A DNA stretch of 64,000 nucleotides from Amaurobius ferox (GCA_951213105.1 OX578153.1:57272520-57336519); one strand, 5' to 3'; positions 42,185 to 53,520 are shown, counted from the stretch's first letter. Made by a program: numbers and translations. The notes: generated by a model not told the origin, from the sequence alone.

Positions 42185-43205
42185 GGTGCCTACATGCCTC
42201 ATTAAATGAAGTAGAATCAGATGAAAAAACCAACAGTGATGATTGCTATTTCTACGCTTATGTGACGTTAGGGGCTGTAACTTTAAAAACAAGAAAGTTA
42301 ATTTGTACCTAAATCTTCCAGTAGCTTTACATGATTCAGAAATTCCTGTCCCTCTTTTAAAAGAAACATTAGAATATTCGCCGGCTAATTCTTATCCAGA
42401 CAGTGTTGGTGAGGATTTTAAGTGTAACAATTTGTCAGTTCTAAAACATCTACTTATTTGTATAGAAGCAGAGGACAGAAGTGTACTTCATACTTTTCAC
42501 AGGATGGTGACTTTGTTTACTTCAGTGATATTAGTGGATTGATGCACAAGTTTGGTGTTGATTATAAAGCTGATGAATTGAAGCTGTTTTTTATTGACTC
42601 GTCTAAAAGAAGCCTTGAAGCTGTTCTGGGAACAAATATGCCTCTGTACCTGTTGGTCATTTTGTACATCTCTAAGAAAACTATGGAAGTCTGGGATCAG
42701 TCTTCGCACATATAAAACACAATGATCATGACTGGATGATTTGTGGAGACTGTAAAATATTGTATATGCTTCTTAATTATCAGGGTGGTTAAACCATGTC
42801 TTAAGTTTCCTTCGTGAGTGGGGCAGTTGAGCAAAATGTAAATACGGGGAGTAAAAAAACACTAGCCACTAAGGGAATTTCTTGAATTTGACAGCAAAAA
42901 CATTTTTCACAAAAACTAGTACAAGGAAAATTCTTTTACCACTCCTTCACATAAAACTGGGTTTTATGAAATAGTTTTTAAAGATATTGTTAAAAAGTGG
43001 TAATTGGATTTTGCATAGGCTTTAAAAACCTATACAAAAAATTCTCTAGCTTATCAGGGAGCCTAGCTGAAAGAAAGTATTTTCATCAGAACAGACATAA
43101 GAAACTACATGTTCGATGAAAACTTTCCACTTGTAATGAACAAAGTTGAAAAGGAAGCTTTGATTACCCTAAAAGATGTCATTATTAATGAGCATTATAA
43201 ATGAG
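42185..43205 (+). pseudogene. Decayed ORF of an uncharacterised repeat-associated protein
   Basis: Frames at 42,243-42,542 and 42,458-42,715 overlap out of phase. They carry 'VALHDSEIPVPLLKETLEYS', 'GLMHKFGVDYKADELKLFFI' and 'DSSKRSLEAVLGTNMPLYLL', then, after a frameshift, 'HNDHDWMICGDCKILYMLL' (42,715-42,771) and 'LREFLEFDSKNIFH' (about 42,865-42,905). Traces continue to about 43,200. From memory the ordered motifs resemble a large, unnamed protein family that recurs in arthropod genomes and looks transposon-borne. I cannot name it. Many stops and shifts: not functional. Confidence 0.5.
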
Positions 43206-43261
43206 CACCCCAAAAAACGATGAAAAGTATAAATTAAAAGAAAAACGCATTATTAAAAAAA

Positions 43262-43372
43262 AGTTTTCACAAACTTAAATTTTGCAGGCCTATGATAATT
43301 AATACAGTTAGTAGTACACAAACTTAAATTTTACCGGCCTGTGGTAATTAATACAGTTAGTAGTACACAAAC
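43262..43372 (+). repeat. 48-bp direct duplication
   Basis: 'acaaacttaaattttgcagg...gttagtagtac' is followed directly by 'acaaacttaaattttaccgg...gttagtagtac' and a third start 'acaaactcac'. Low divergence. Confidence 0.85.
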
Positions 43373-44244
43373 TCACTATTTGAGATGGTTAAATAGTCAA
43401 CCTTGCTCTTTCTATCCGTAAAGTTCGTCCAAGTATTGGCAATATTACCTTACAGCAGAATAGGTGTTTTATATTGCAATTCACATTACCAGCAGATTGT
43501 ATGGCAATGTTACTCAAAAAGTGAAAATGAATTTTATTTAAACAGATTGCTAATTGTTAGATTAAAATAATTTTGATATAGGAATATTTATTTTATTATT
43601 TCTGAAAGTTATTTTAATGTACAATAAATAATTAAAAATTAATTGTTAAATATTTCAGTAAATATTGAGAAGACATGTATATATTTTGGTAAATTACAAT
43701 ATAATCTAGTGCATAAAATTTTTTCTGTGGTCTTCAGTCTTCATCTTAGACCACTTCACTAAAGTTCAAATTTCCCACTGACAATATTTTATACAACTCT
43801 AATAGATGGACAGAGTGGAGTTTCATAGCTTTCCCGGCATTAAAAGAATAGAGTTTAAATTGTATTTTTAAAAAAATATTAATTTCAGTGGCATTTTAAA
43901 TCAGTTTCGAACAAAACCACTTCAATCAAATTTTATGAAACCTTACATCCATGCATTGTTCATAGCACAAAAGCACTACTATAATATAAAAATAAAAAAC
44001 CTCAAAGCAAATTTCCGACAAAAAAGTAAAAGACCTTGTTATGGGCGGGGTTTAATTACAGGTGTGTCCTGATTTATTAAAAATTTTATTTTACATTAAT
44101 GTGGTTTTCTTTTTCTTCGGGAACTAAGAAGTGCAAGATAATAATAAAGCATGATATTCAAGTAATTCCAGACAAGAAAAACTGTTTGACACTATTTTAA
44201 CAGTAATATTTTATATTTTTCAAAAGTTTTTGCTTTACAGTGGA
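43373..44244. other. AT-rich DNA, nothing recognised
   Basis: No frame above background and no repeat matched. Confidence 0.35.
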
Positions 44245-44345
44245 TACCTACATTGCACAGACGGCGCACACACACACACATGTTCTACTCAATTCCAATG
44301 CTTTCCCTATACATTATTTACCGTGTTTAGTAGGGAAAGTAATAA
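44245..44345 (-). repeat. Repeat family Y fragment, minus strand
   Basis: On the minus strand 'ttactttccctactaaacac', 'tatagggaaagcattggaat', a (TG)n tract and 'ctgtgcaatgta' give the left end of family Y, truncated after the microsatellite. Confidence 0.65.
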
Positions 44346-44664
44346 TTTATATTGCCACAAATCAGCCAAATGATTATAGTTTATTGGTGTTAACGAGTTG
44401 TTGCTAATAATTGTTGACAAGAAATAAACTTTTAAAGATTTCTTTAAAAAAATATCAAGAAATATTTTAAAAGAAAAACTTCCGAGCAAAAGCTGATGAA
44501 ATGTTATGTTTTTTTTTATCCTGATGGGGATATGATTAAAGTGCAATTGTACGTAAACCAAATATGGAATATCAATATATGAAAAAATTCTTGTGCAGCT
44601 TCACACTGTAGTTATAATGTTTATACAGAACAGATTCATAGAAAATATTATAGCATTGTTTTTT
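44346..44664. other. Unassigned AT-rich DNA
   Basis: The minus frame at 44,307-44,561 (84 codons) is hydrophobic and partly covers repeat Y; not a gene. Confidence 0.35.
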
Positions 44665-45422
44665 TATTACTTTCCCTGCAATACATGGTAATGTATAGGA
44701 AAAGTATTGGAATTATGCCGAAGATCGCAACTCGAATTTTTGACGGAGCTGCACGTTTCGAGACTTCTAGAATACGAAAAAACAAAAACTATTTTTAGCG
44801 CGACGTCTGTGTGTCTGTCTGTCTGTGCAATGTATGTATCCCCTCTAACTAAAAATCTAATAGACCGAATTTCATAAAATTTGGTATGAAAGTCACTTGG
44901 GTGAGACCCTGGTGCTGATTAGTTTTTAGTAGGATTCGTAAAGACAAAACCTGCCTGTTTTTGCGAAATGGCCCGTAAAAATTACCTTTATCCAATCTAG
45001 CTGAAAAACTAATGGACCGAATTTAATAAAATTTGGTAGATAAGTCGCTTGTGGGTTACCCTGGTGCTGATTAGATTTTGGTACGATACGGATAAAAATA
45101 ACCTGCTTTTTTTGCAAAATGGCCGGCAAAAATTGTCAAAATCTAAAATAAAAACTACGTATGCTTAAATATATCCATTAAATGCTTGTTTTATACGTAA
45201 TTTTTAACGAAGAAAAGAATAAGACCAATCCCATTACACTAGGACTGGCCGTTCTCGAGATATTTTAGTTTTTTCTTATCTTCTGTACGCCGCATTTGAA
45301 AATAAGTCCAGTTACCAAATGAGAACGAGAATTGAATTAAAAGTGAATTAAATTTAATTTAAATAAAGAGAATGTGGATATAAGTCTGCAGGGAAAGTCA
45401 TGTGCTGCGCATATCAGATTTT
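44665..45422 (+). repeat. Repeat family Y, copy 2 (complete)
   Basis: Left palindrome ACTTTCCCTGCAATACATGG/TATAGGAAAAGTA; hairpin from 'gccgaagatcgcaactcgaa' and 'tttttgacgg'; 'tctgtctgtctgtgcaatg'; two 'ggtgctgattag' blocks; 'aaatggcc.g.aaaaat'; 'gttctcgagatattttagtt'; right end 'gcagggaaagtcatgtgctg' and 'gcatatcagatttttt'. It abuts the next Y copy head to tail. Confidence 0.8.
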
Positions 45423-46680
45423 TTACCCTACAATACATGGTAATGTATAGTGAGTGTTGGTATCATGTCGGTATTATGTATAAGTATTGGTATCATGTCG
45501 AAAATCGCAACTCGAATTTTCGACGAATCTACATGTTTTGGGACCTCTAGAATATTGTGTGTGTCTGGACCTCTAGAATACTGTGTGTCTCTGGACCTCT
45601 AGAATACTGTGTTGTTGTTGAGACCCAGACCGTCCGACCTACCAGAAAGGTGTAAGGCAACTGTTTGGACGACCGGGAAGTGCCACCCAATTTAGACCAG
45701 AACCCAGTGGGCGAGGCATCCACAGGGACCGTACCCTTCTTTCCCTACCACCAACCTCTCGGAAGGACTTACGGACCCACATGTTTAACGTGATCGTACT
45801 CCGCATGAACACGGCGGCCGTTGTGGCAGAGTGCAAATCCAGCGTGCAAACCACCGGGTGCCAACAGCACGCGGTGTTCCCAGGTGGTCACCCACCCAGG
45901 TACTAACCGCTTCCGATGCTGCTTGACTTCGGTGATCTAACGAGAACCAGTGTTTTCAGCACGGAAGGACCGTTGGCTCTCTAGAATACTGTGTGTGTCT
46001 GGACCTCTAGAATACTGTGTATGTCTATCTGTGCAGTGTGTCCACTCTAACTCAACTAATGGACTAAATTTTATAAATTTTATAGGTAAGCTACATGTGG
46101 GTTACCTTGGTGCTGATTAGATTTTGGTATGATTCGGCATAAAAGAATCTACCTTTTTTGTGAAATGTCCCGCAAAAATCATATGTATAGTCTCTAGCTA
46201 AGAAACTAATTGACCAATTTCACAAAGTTGGATAGATACGTAACTTGCGGGTTACCATGGTGCTGATTAGATTTCGGTACAATTCGGGAAAAAAACCTTT
46301 CTTTTTGCGAAATGGCCGGTAAAAGTCGTCAAAATCCAAAATAAAATATTACGTGTTCTCAAGTGCATAGAATAAATGGTTGTTTTATACTTAATTTTTG
46401 ACGATGTGAAGAATAAGACCAACGATATTACTCTAGAGCTAGCCGGTCTCGAGATATTTTAGTTTTTTTTTTTGCATTTTTTCTATACCCCGTTTTGAGA
46501 ATACGTCCAGGTATCAAATAAAAACGAAAATGGACATTAAAGTGCAAATTCAGTGCCATTTCAAATCATTATGCGTGTTATTTTGTGCAATTCAATTCAA
46601 TTTAAAGAAATATTAAAGAAATAAAGTGAAAATTAATTTGATTCTTTAGGGAAAGGCATGTGCTGGCCACATCAGATTTA
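45423..46680 (+). repeat. Repeat family Y, copy 3, split by a 5S-SINE
   Basis: Starts 'ccctacaatacatggtaatg' immediately after copy 2 and ends 'gggaaaggcatgtgctggcc' with 'acatcagattta'. A local repeat, 'ctggacctctagaatactgt', occurs three times before the SINE and again after it. The SINE at 45,613-45,977 sits in that array. Confidence 0.8.
45597..45994 (-). mobile_element. 5S-rRNA-headed SINE, copy 2 (minus strand)
   Basis: SINE 45,613-45,977, flanked by the perfect 16-bp duplication CTCTAGAATACTGTGT (45,597-45,612 and 45,979-45,994). The host DNA has local copies of that phrase, so only its placement at both SINE edges counts. Minus strand: 5S head starting GCCAACGG, box A-like GAAGTCAAGCAGC, box C-like AGTACCTGGGTGGGTGAC, then a body lacking most of the tRNA-like piece ('cggtggtttgcacgctgg'), 'gtgttcatgcggagtacgat' and an (AAC)n tail. 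Young copy. Confidence 0.9.
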
Positions 46681-46689
46681 TTCTATTCA

Positions 46690-46965
46690 TTAAATAAATA
46701 AATAAAGGCTTCCGTTTTTCGTCAAAGCATTTTGGGAACATGTGCTAGTGAAAATAAATAATCAGTGAGTTAGTTCTTGCGCATTCTATTCTATAAGCGT
46801 CCTTAATGCCGAAAGTTAATTTCTCAAGTCCTCGGTTAAGCTGTGTAGTTGATTAAAACAAAGATTGTTTGCTCAAGATGGCATTTCTGATGATTACAGT
46901 TCAAGGGAGGGTATTAACGGTATCAGCTTTTTGCGGATTAATTGACATACAGTGAGTATTATTTT
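46690..46965 (+). repeat. Repeat family W, copy 1
   Basis: 'gggaacatgtgctagtgaaa', 'ccttaatgccgaaagttaat', 'cggttaagctgtgtagttga', 'tcaagatggcatttctgatg' and 'gggtattaacggtatcag' recur at 48,540-48,775 and, more diverged, at 50,940-51,110. Confidence 0.65.
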
Positions 46966-47464
46966 GTTTTATCTATAATAATAAAGGAAGATATGTGTTT
47001 GTGTCTGTATGCAAGGCCTGACGAATGAAGGGGCGTCTGCCCTGGTCCCCACATCAAAGGATCCCCCATTTTAAACGCAACATTAAAGATTACTTTCTGA
47101 AAAAACATTTATACCATCAAAATTGATTGTGGTGGACCCAGCGGATAGATTTATTTTGTTTTGAAGATATATAGGGATTACCGTACTAATTCGCCCTCCT
47201 GGTTATGATGGGAAAGCCATTAAAATATGTAGAAACCTTCGTATACCTTTTTCTACAATACAACTATGTTGTTAAAAATATTTTCGTTTATTTCAGATAT
47301 GTCGAGAGTTCCAGGAAGGCCCCAGTCAGGCTACGTCGGGTTCTGTCTTTATGCATGTTTGTTTGTTGTATTTGTAGCAGAAAATCTATGTACGGTCATG
47401 AACTTTGCTACGGGGGAACTTGGTTTTCCAATATCAAACACCTTATTCAGATTATTTTTTATTC
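46966..47464. other. Possible Helitron-like start and unassigned DNA
   Basis: 'TCTATAATAATAAAGGAAGA' then 'tgtgtttgtgtctgtatgca' (46,971-47,012) resembles a Helitron 5' end; no matching 3' end found. Frames at 47,205-47,471 and 47,266-47,487 overlap out of phase and contain Cys runs (VCCICSRKSMYG), but no domain is recognised. Confidence 0.22.
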
Positions 47465-47670
47465 AAATTAGCTTTTTTAGTTATTAAATTTTGAAGCGCC
47501 ATTTTGAACGATTTTCGGACAAATTGGTTTCTTAGCGATTGAAAATATTACAGCACAGTTTCCATCGTAAACTCATCGGAAAGATTGGAGAACTTTCTTT
47601 CAAAACAAGCTTTGAGAGAATCCGTTCTACCAATAGACAAGTTATAGGGAACGCAGTGAAACCTTTGCAG
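47465..47670 (+). repeat. Repeat with second copy at 50,640-50,835
   Basis: 'ttttgaagcgccattttgaa', 'caaattggtttcttagcgat', 'cacagtttccatcgtaaact' and 'agctttgagagaatccgttc' align with 'gttgcaacgccatgttttcg', 'caaattggttccttagcgaa' and 'agcttgtaacggaattcgtg'. Both lie between W copies, so W and this segment may be parts of one larger element. Confidence 0.6.
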
Positions 47671-48099
47671 TGATTGACAACACGCCTGTTAAATTAACTG
47701 AAGTGTGACTCAACTCGACTTTTCTCATGTCAGAATCAATTTTGAGATAGTTTGTGACTTTTGTTTTTGTTTTTGTAAATTTAGCAAGAATAAATTTGAA
47801 AAATCTCTATCGTTGGTCCAAATGTTCATAAATATAGCATGTTACCCTTCATTTTAAAGGACTTGAAAAATTCTTTCAATTGATACCAAGATTGATAATG
47901 TACTCCCTCGAAGGGGTAACATCCTCCCTCCTCTACGGGGGGCGGGGGGGCTAATAACAGAACTTGTACCGTAGCTATTTTTTCACTGCACTGATCAAAA
48001 GTATTACATTTTCTGATTATTGAGCCCTAAATAACCTTTTTTATGCGTAATTATGCCAAACGCAGTCCTATGCTGCTAAGAAAATATGAAATTTAGAAT
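47671..48099. other. Unassigned DNA
   Basis: A poly-G patch at 47,936-47,950; no gene or matched repeat. Confidence 0.3.
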
Positions 48100-48380
48100 A
48101 AATTTCGAAGTTGTCACTCGAATTTAAAAAATATTGTATCTACTATACTTTTTCATTATCAAGCCGAAGAAAAACTCCAATAATATTTGTAGCAGCTATT
48201 GTGTGCACAAGAAATCCGCAACAGACAGACAGACAGAGGGAAAGACATCACGCTAAAATAGCCAAAACGTGTGCAGGAGGTCTTAAAACATATATTGGCA
48301 GCAAAATCTCGAAATCGAAAATTTTCGCGAAAGCAATACTTTCTCAAAACTACGTATGAGAAACAGGGAAAGTAAAAATC
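48100..48380 (-). repeat. Repeat family V fragment, minus strand
   Basis: On the minus strand the order is a short 'ctttccctgtttctcat' start, 'gaaagtattgctttcgcgaaa', 'ttttcgatttcgagattttg', 'tatgttttaagacctcctgc' and a 'ctgtctgtctgt' tract, as in 51,290-51,430. Confidence 0.6.
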
Positions 48381-48539
48381 TTAGACGGTAAATATATTTT
48401 TTAATTAAAAATGTTGATATTATGTATTGTGTTTACAATGTATTTATAATAAGAACAAAAATATCTATAGAATTTAGTAAATATATGAATAATTAATAAC
48501 ATACATGTTGAACTCTCAGGCATCGAATGTCATTAAAAC

Positions 48540-48775
48540 CAAACATTTCGGAAACATATGCTTGTGAAATAAATATACTGAAAGGATTGCTACATATTTT
48601 ATTCTATATATAAGAGTCCTTAATGCCGAAAGTTAATTTCGCAAGTTCATGGTTAAGCTGCGTAGTTGATTAAAACAAAGAATGTTTACTCAAGATGATA
48701 TTTTGGATGGGTTTTTTTCGAATGAAGGGTATTAACGGTTGTAATTGACATATAGTCAGTAATATTATATTCTGT
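48540..48775 (+). repeat. Repeat family W, copy 2
   Basis: 'tcggaaacatatgcttgtga', 'ccttaatgccgaaagttaat', 'tggttaagctgcgtagttga', 'actcaagatgatattttgga' and 'gggtattaacggttg': same order as copy 1. Confidence 0.65.
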
Positions 48776-49089
48776 TATAATTTTTGTGTTTTAAGAAACA
48801 GTTTGTTAATATGTAGAGAATACTAAAACATAAAATGTATATAGTATTTCGTTTTACAATTTCTTTATATTTTACCTAGTCTGCATATCTGTGCTTGTCG
48901 TCTATAGCGGAAATTTGAAACTTGGGACAGCGATGAAATTCTGTACAGAGGTAATTTAAGTCATCCGTCAGTATACGGTTCGGCGAGAAGATTTTTTCTT
49001 TTATATAAAATTCAAATTACAAGTAGTTTTTAAATTACAAATTTTTAAAATCGAAAATAGCCCCTTTTCCGTCATTTCTTCAAAGGTGC
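48776..49089. other. Unassigned AT-rich DNA
   Basis: 'ctgcatatctgtgcttgtcg' may be a worn X/V-type start; nothing firm. Confidence 0.25.
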
Positions 49090-49330
49090 AGCTTCGGAGG
49101 TTTCCTGCTCTACCTAAACTATCCCCGTGTATACGTAGAGAACGATCACGTTTAATTCATTGGTTTGTAAGTCTTTCCGAGAGGTTGATGGTAGGGGAAG
49201 GTGGGTACGGTCCTGTATATGGCGTCCCTCTGGGATACGGTATAAATTGTGTGTCCCCACAGTCCAGATACTTTACACCTTCGGGTAAGTCAGACTGTCT
49301 GGATCGAAAGAAAACAAGAAAGCTGCAGCC
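49090..49330 (+). mobile_element. SINE body-and-tail copy, head lost
   Basis: Plus strand: 'gagaacgatcacgtttaatt', 'tttccgagaggttgatggta', 'ggggaaggtgggtacggtcc', 'ctgggatacggtataaattg' and 'tcgggtaagtcagactgtct' follow the order of the SINE body and tail at 55,090-55,284. No 5S or tRNA head is recognisable. A diverged, 5'-truncated copy. Confidence 0.65.
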
Positions 49331-49427
49331 AGTGTTTCTATCCTGGGGAGGGAGTGATTATTCGCCCCCCCCCTGTGACATTTTATATTAACTTAGTTAA
49401 TATTAATGCGACAAAATTTATATATAT

Positions 49428-50345
49428 TACTTTCCTTATATACATAGTATAATGTATAAGGAAAGTATTGTGACGGGGTCGAAAATTCGAATTTGAGTCT
49501 TCGACGGGAGAGCACGTTTCAAGCATTTCTGATCACGAATCGAACATTTTTGAGGTGATGTCTGTGTGTGTGTGTGTCAGTGAGTCTATGGAGACGATGT
49601 CTCACGAAAGAATAGTGCGAATCGAATAAAATTTGGAACAAAAATAACAATCCATGATTACTGGAAGCCCATTGCTTTCAAACACAATCGAATGTTTAGA
49701 TTCCCCCTAAATTTTCGAGTGAAATTTTGAAAAAATCATCAAAAAATCAAAACTTTTAATAAAGTTACGCAAATAGACATTTCTTATGTAATTATTCGTT
49801 TGAAAACGATTGACACAAATTTTAGAACACTAGCATGAACCATTTTTGGAGATATTGCACATTTTTTAATTAAATTTATAAAAAAATCCTATAAATTAAA
49901 AAAAAATGTTAACTGTTGAGAAACATGTTCACTTTTCATATCATGCGATAAATTTGGCGACATCATTCTCGTGGATCTAGCGCGTTCCATTCATGAGAAA
50001 ATATACTTAGTAATATGCTTGTATTTGAACGTCAATAGTCATTTATCTACTATACGAATAACTTATTTCTCCATCCATAACGCTTGGCGAGATTTTTGCG
50101 ACGAATTTGGCGGAATGTCGCCAACTTGGCGACTTTTTTAAATCTTGCCAAATTAACGGAAATTTCGCCAAATGGATAAAAATGACTCTAAATCAATGAA
50201 ATGACGACTCATTGACGAAAATTCAGTATCTTAGAAAGAATATAGGTATCTACTATAAGAATAATCTATTTTTTTTACTGTAAAAGTAGTAAATTCATTG
50301 CATTATATAAGGAGAATCTTGTGTTGCCCACATCATATTTTTTAT
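49428..50345 (+). repeat. Repeat family X, copy 3
   Basis: Left palindrome ACTTTCCTTATATACATAG/TATAATGTATAAGGAAAGTA, hairpin GTCGAAAA...GTCTTCGAC (one mismatch), short GT tract (49,562-49,577), 'gtctatggagacgatgtctc', 'ttagaacactagcatgaacc', 'cgcttggcgagatttttgcg' and right end 'tataaggagaatcttgtgtt' with 'cacatcatatttttta'. Confidence 0.8.
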
Positions 50346-50639
50346 ATAGGGAAATAGAAAATTTGCCCCCCGTAAGGTGTCTCTCCCCCCCCCTCCCTGC
50401 CAAAATGTCCTGAAAGGTGCCTGGCTGCAGCTCTAAGCCGCAAGGCGAGTGGTCCAGCTTGGGATGTGGCAAGCTGCAAACGATATCCTGTGTTCTCATT
50501 CGAGACGGGCAATCAAGAACATTCAGTCTAGATATGGCCTGCAATGAATATTGCGATTTCTCTAAATTTCCAAATTTAAAAAAAAATTTCCAATTTCCTC
50601 GAAAGTAAACAGTTGATCGAAATTTTTTATTTAATTCAG
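50346..50639. other. GC-richer unassigned segment
   Basis: 'gcctggctgcagctctaagc', 'cgcaaggcgagtggtccagc' and C-runs stand out from the AT-rich surroundings. Frames on both strands at 50,275-50,608 mirror each other and show no domain. Possibly a decayed retroelement piece. Confidence 0.3.
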
Positions 50640-51110
50640 ATTTGTTTTTTTAATTATTTAATGTTGCAACGCCATGTTTTCGCGATTTTTGTCCAAATTG
50701 GTTCCTTAGCGAATGATAATATTATCGCAGAGTTTCCATTTTAACAGCATCGAAAAGAGCAAAGAATTATCTTTGAAAAAAGCTTGTAACGGAATTCGTG
50801 CTATTACTAGGAAGGTTATGGAAAACGCACATTCGTACGTGCAGTGGGTAACTACTAAAATTGAAGGAATTAATGCAATTATTGAATTAAACCCCGAGCA
50901 AAGAAGGGTACATTTTCTAGTTAATAATAAACTTTAATAAGTATGCTTTTTCCTGTGACCTTATCGACCTTAATGTCGAAATTTAATTTTGTGAATCTCG
51001 CTTAAGCTGAGAGTTTAATGAAAAAACAAAAATGTTTAATGATGGTTTTTAAGACGGTTATGGTTCAAGAGGAGGTGTTAACGGTATCATGGACTATACA
51101 ATTACAGTGA
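50640..51110 (+). repeat. Repeat pair: partner of 47,465 plus family W copy 3
   Basis: 50,640-50,835 matches 47,465-47,670; 50,940-51,110 matches family W ('ccttaatgtcgaaatttaat', 'cgcttaagctgagagtttaa', 'ggtgttaacggtatcatgga'). A 74-codon frame at 50,713-50,937 spans the join and is not conserved in the other copy. Confidence 0.55.
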
Positions 51111-51289
51111 CCCCTGCCATGAGACGGGTATAAAGAAATTGAAAGCATCAATGTCTGAGAATATACAATATACACTTTTTTATTATAAATAGTAATGTAC
51201 AGGAACATATTATAATAAGGTGAAATTTGGAATCCGAACTTTTAAAGAAATTGTATATTGTGGCACTCAAGAAAATGAATAAAATTTTT

Positions 51290-51715
51290 ACTTCCTTATA
51301 AGTAGTATCGAGGAAGTATTGTTTTCGCGAAAATATTTGATTTCGAGATTTTGATGCCAATATATTTTTTAAGACCTCCTGAACGCGTTTTGACTATTTT
51401 TGGTGTGATGTCCGTTTGTATATCTGTCTGTGGTCTATGTTTTGTGTATATGATGGCGGCCACATATATTAATTATACGAAACTTTATGTCCCGCTTTGT
51501 TATAAAAAAAATCTAGAACCAGGTAGAATTTTTTTTAATTCGATTGAAAACTTCGAAATTTATTTGAAATTTTATATTTTTTTAACATGGCAGAATACTA
51601 CAAAATATGACATAATCATGCATAAAAGGTTTATTTATGGCTCAAGGATCACGAGACTTTATAGTTTCTATCATTGTTGTGAAATATAACCCCAATGAAA
51701 TTTTTTTTGTTCATG
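51290..51715 (+). repeat. Repeat family V, copy 2 (empty site for mini element 3)
   Basis: Short palindromic start 'acttccttataagtagtatcgaggaagta', then 'ttgttttcgcgaaaatattt', 'gattttgatgccaatatatt', 'gtgatgtccgtttgtatat', 'ggcggccacatatattaatt', 'ctcaaggatcacgagacttt'. At about 51,609-51,624 it has a single 'acataatcatgca', where copy 1 holds the mini retroposon. Confidence 0.7.
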
Positions 51716-53139
51716 GTGTCATTAGCCCCCTCGGGGAGCAAGTGATCCGCTCCCCGGGGTACATTGTCAAGCATATTATTAATCGATAGATTTTATCAAG
51801 CCCTTTAGAGTGAAGGGTAACACGCTATAATTGTAATAATTTAGACTCTTCATACCGATTTTTCAAAAATTTTCTTATAAAATTTTAAAGAAAAAGCTAC
51901 TAAAGCTGTTTTCAGTTCTAGTTAGTCAAACAAAGAAATGGAACTGTTCTTGTTTTCGGATATGACCGACGAATGTTGACTGAAAAGGAAATAAAAGACT
52001 TGGCAGACCTAAATACATTAATTAAATGCATGATTTCTATGTAAATGAACTAAATGACCCAAATTGCCAGCTGTACAGATGTTTCGATTATCAAAATTTC
52101 GGCAATGTAGCATCATTTCAAAATGTGCGGAGTCGCCAAATTAAAAGGAAATGGTTATAAAACGCCAAATTCTATGTAATTTATATAATAATTGCTTAGC
52201 GTGTTTTGACTTTACAGACTTTTTATAAGCGATGATTTTAAAGACTGAATCTTTGCACACGTATAGACCTTACCTTAGGAACGTAATCTTATCTGAAGCG
52301 GATTTTCGTTTTATGCCGAGAAGCGTAGATAATGCTTCCTTTGTGTAATACCGACCACAGAATAGAATCTAACGAAGTCAGATTTTCTATATTTCTCTCT
52401 GGAAGCCAACATAGGAGGAGGGTTAAAAGTCATTTCAGATCCTCCAGAAGTTCCCCAGTAATTCAGAAGGCTGAAACTTTTCACGCTTATAGGACTGACT
52501 ATGAGGCAAACCCTAACTGAACAAATTTTCGATTCAAACGATGCTAAGTGAAATTGTTAAACAAAATAAAGCCAATATAATAAATAAATAATTTTTCAAG
52601 AGTTAATGTCCCTGTCTTTGACGGGCTTGTATGCTAATTTTAAAGAAATATCCATTTCATCGGCCATCTTGTATGACAAACTGTATAGAAAGGAAATAAC
52701 AATGAATTTTGCCCACCTTAAATATTTTCATAATTATTGAAATGTTGCAAAATATTTTTGAATTTTTTCATTTAAAATTCTTGCCGGCCCAGGGGGTGAG
52801 AGGTTTAAGGGAAGCGTTTCCTCTTGCTCTCTGGACTGCCGGGTTGTCAGTTCGCTTCCGATCTGCGGATGTGGATGATGTGGTGTCCATTAAGCTCGTA
52901 GTGAGTTCCGCACCCTCTGGTGCGTCGGAATAACGTCATATGACCGCAAAATGGTTCAAGATCCGATCACTAAAAATGGACGAATAATGGAATGATCAAG
53001 TGACAGGCCATAAAAAAGAATTAAAGTTATTTTTGTTGCATTAATATTTTCACTGAGAACATTTTATTGCCTTTCAACTTACCTTTTATCGTACATTCCA
53101 TTATTTTACTCCATATTTTAATAAATCATATTTAAGGAT
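51716..53139. other. Unassigned DNA
   Basis: A GC-rich patch at 52,785-52,930 ('gccggcccagggggtgagag', 'ctggactgccgggttgtcag', 'ttcgcttccgatctgcgg') looks like a worn tRNA-type SINE, but boxes A and B cannot be placed with confidence. Short frames (52,332-52,520; 52,709-52,933) show no domain. No gene supported. Confidence 0.35.
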
Positions 53140-53450
53140 TTATTACATTTCAGGTCCCAGGCAGTCTCCATAATGTCCTCATCAAAATTGTTAACGAATT
53201 CGGAAGGATATTCCGTTCTTCTGCTTCCAGAAAATGGGACGATTATCAGATCCACAAAGATCCTAGGAGAGCAGAGGTAAACAAAGATCCATTTAAAGGG
53301 AGCCCCGACGTCGTTATTTATTTATCGTCGATTCACCAAAAGTGTGACGTCCCAAGACGCAGAAGATGAATGGGTCTAATCAGTTATTTTCTATTGTGTT
53401 CCATGGGGAAGTCTTGGATGCTTTTGATGACAGTATGTAAGATTGCCTCC
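53140..53450 (+). repeat. Exon-like repeat R300, outlying copy
   Basis: Preceded by a good splice-acceptor-like stretch ('ttaaggatttattacatttcag'). Contains 'cttctgcttccagaaaatgg', 'acgattatcagatccacaaa', 'gagcagaggtaaacaaagat', 'gttatttatttatcgtcgat' and 'ttggatgcttttgatgacag', all found in the tandem units at 55,640-58,130. One frame stays open for about 70 codons from the acceptor. Whether it is an exon or an old repeat is unresolved. Confidence 0.5.
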
Positions 53451-53476
53451 GTAATTTTGGCTTTATTAAATATGTG

Positions 53477-53479
<3 letters not shown>

Positions 53480-53516
<37 letters not shown>
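53480..53516. repeat. (AT)n microsatellite
   Basis: Uninterrupted AT dinucleotides. Confidence 0.95.
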
Positions 53517-53520
<4 letters not shown>

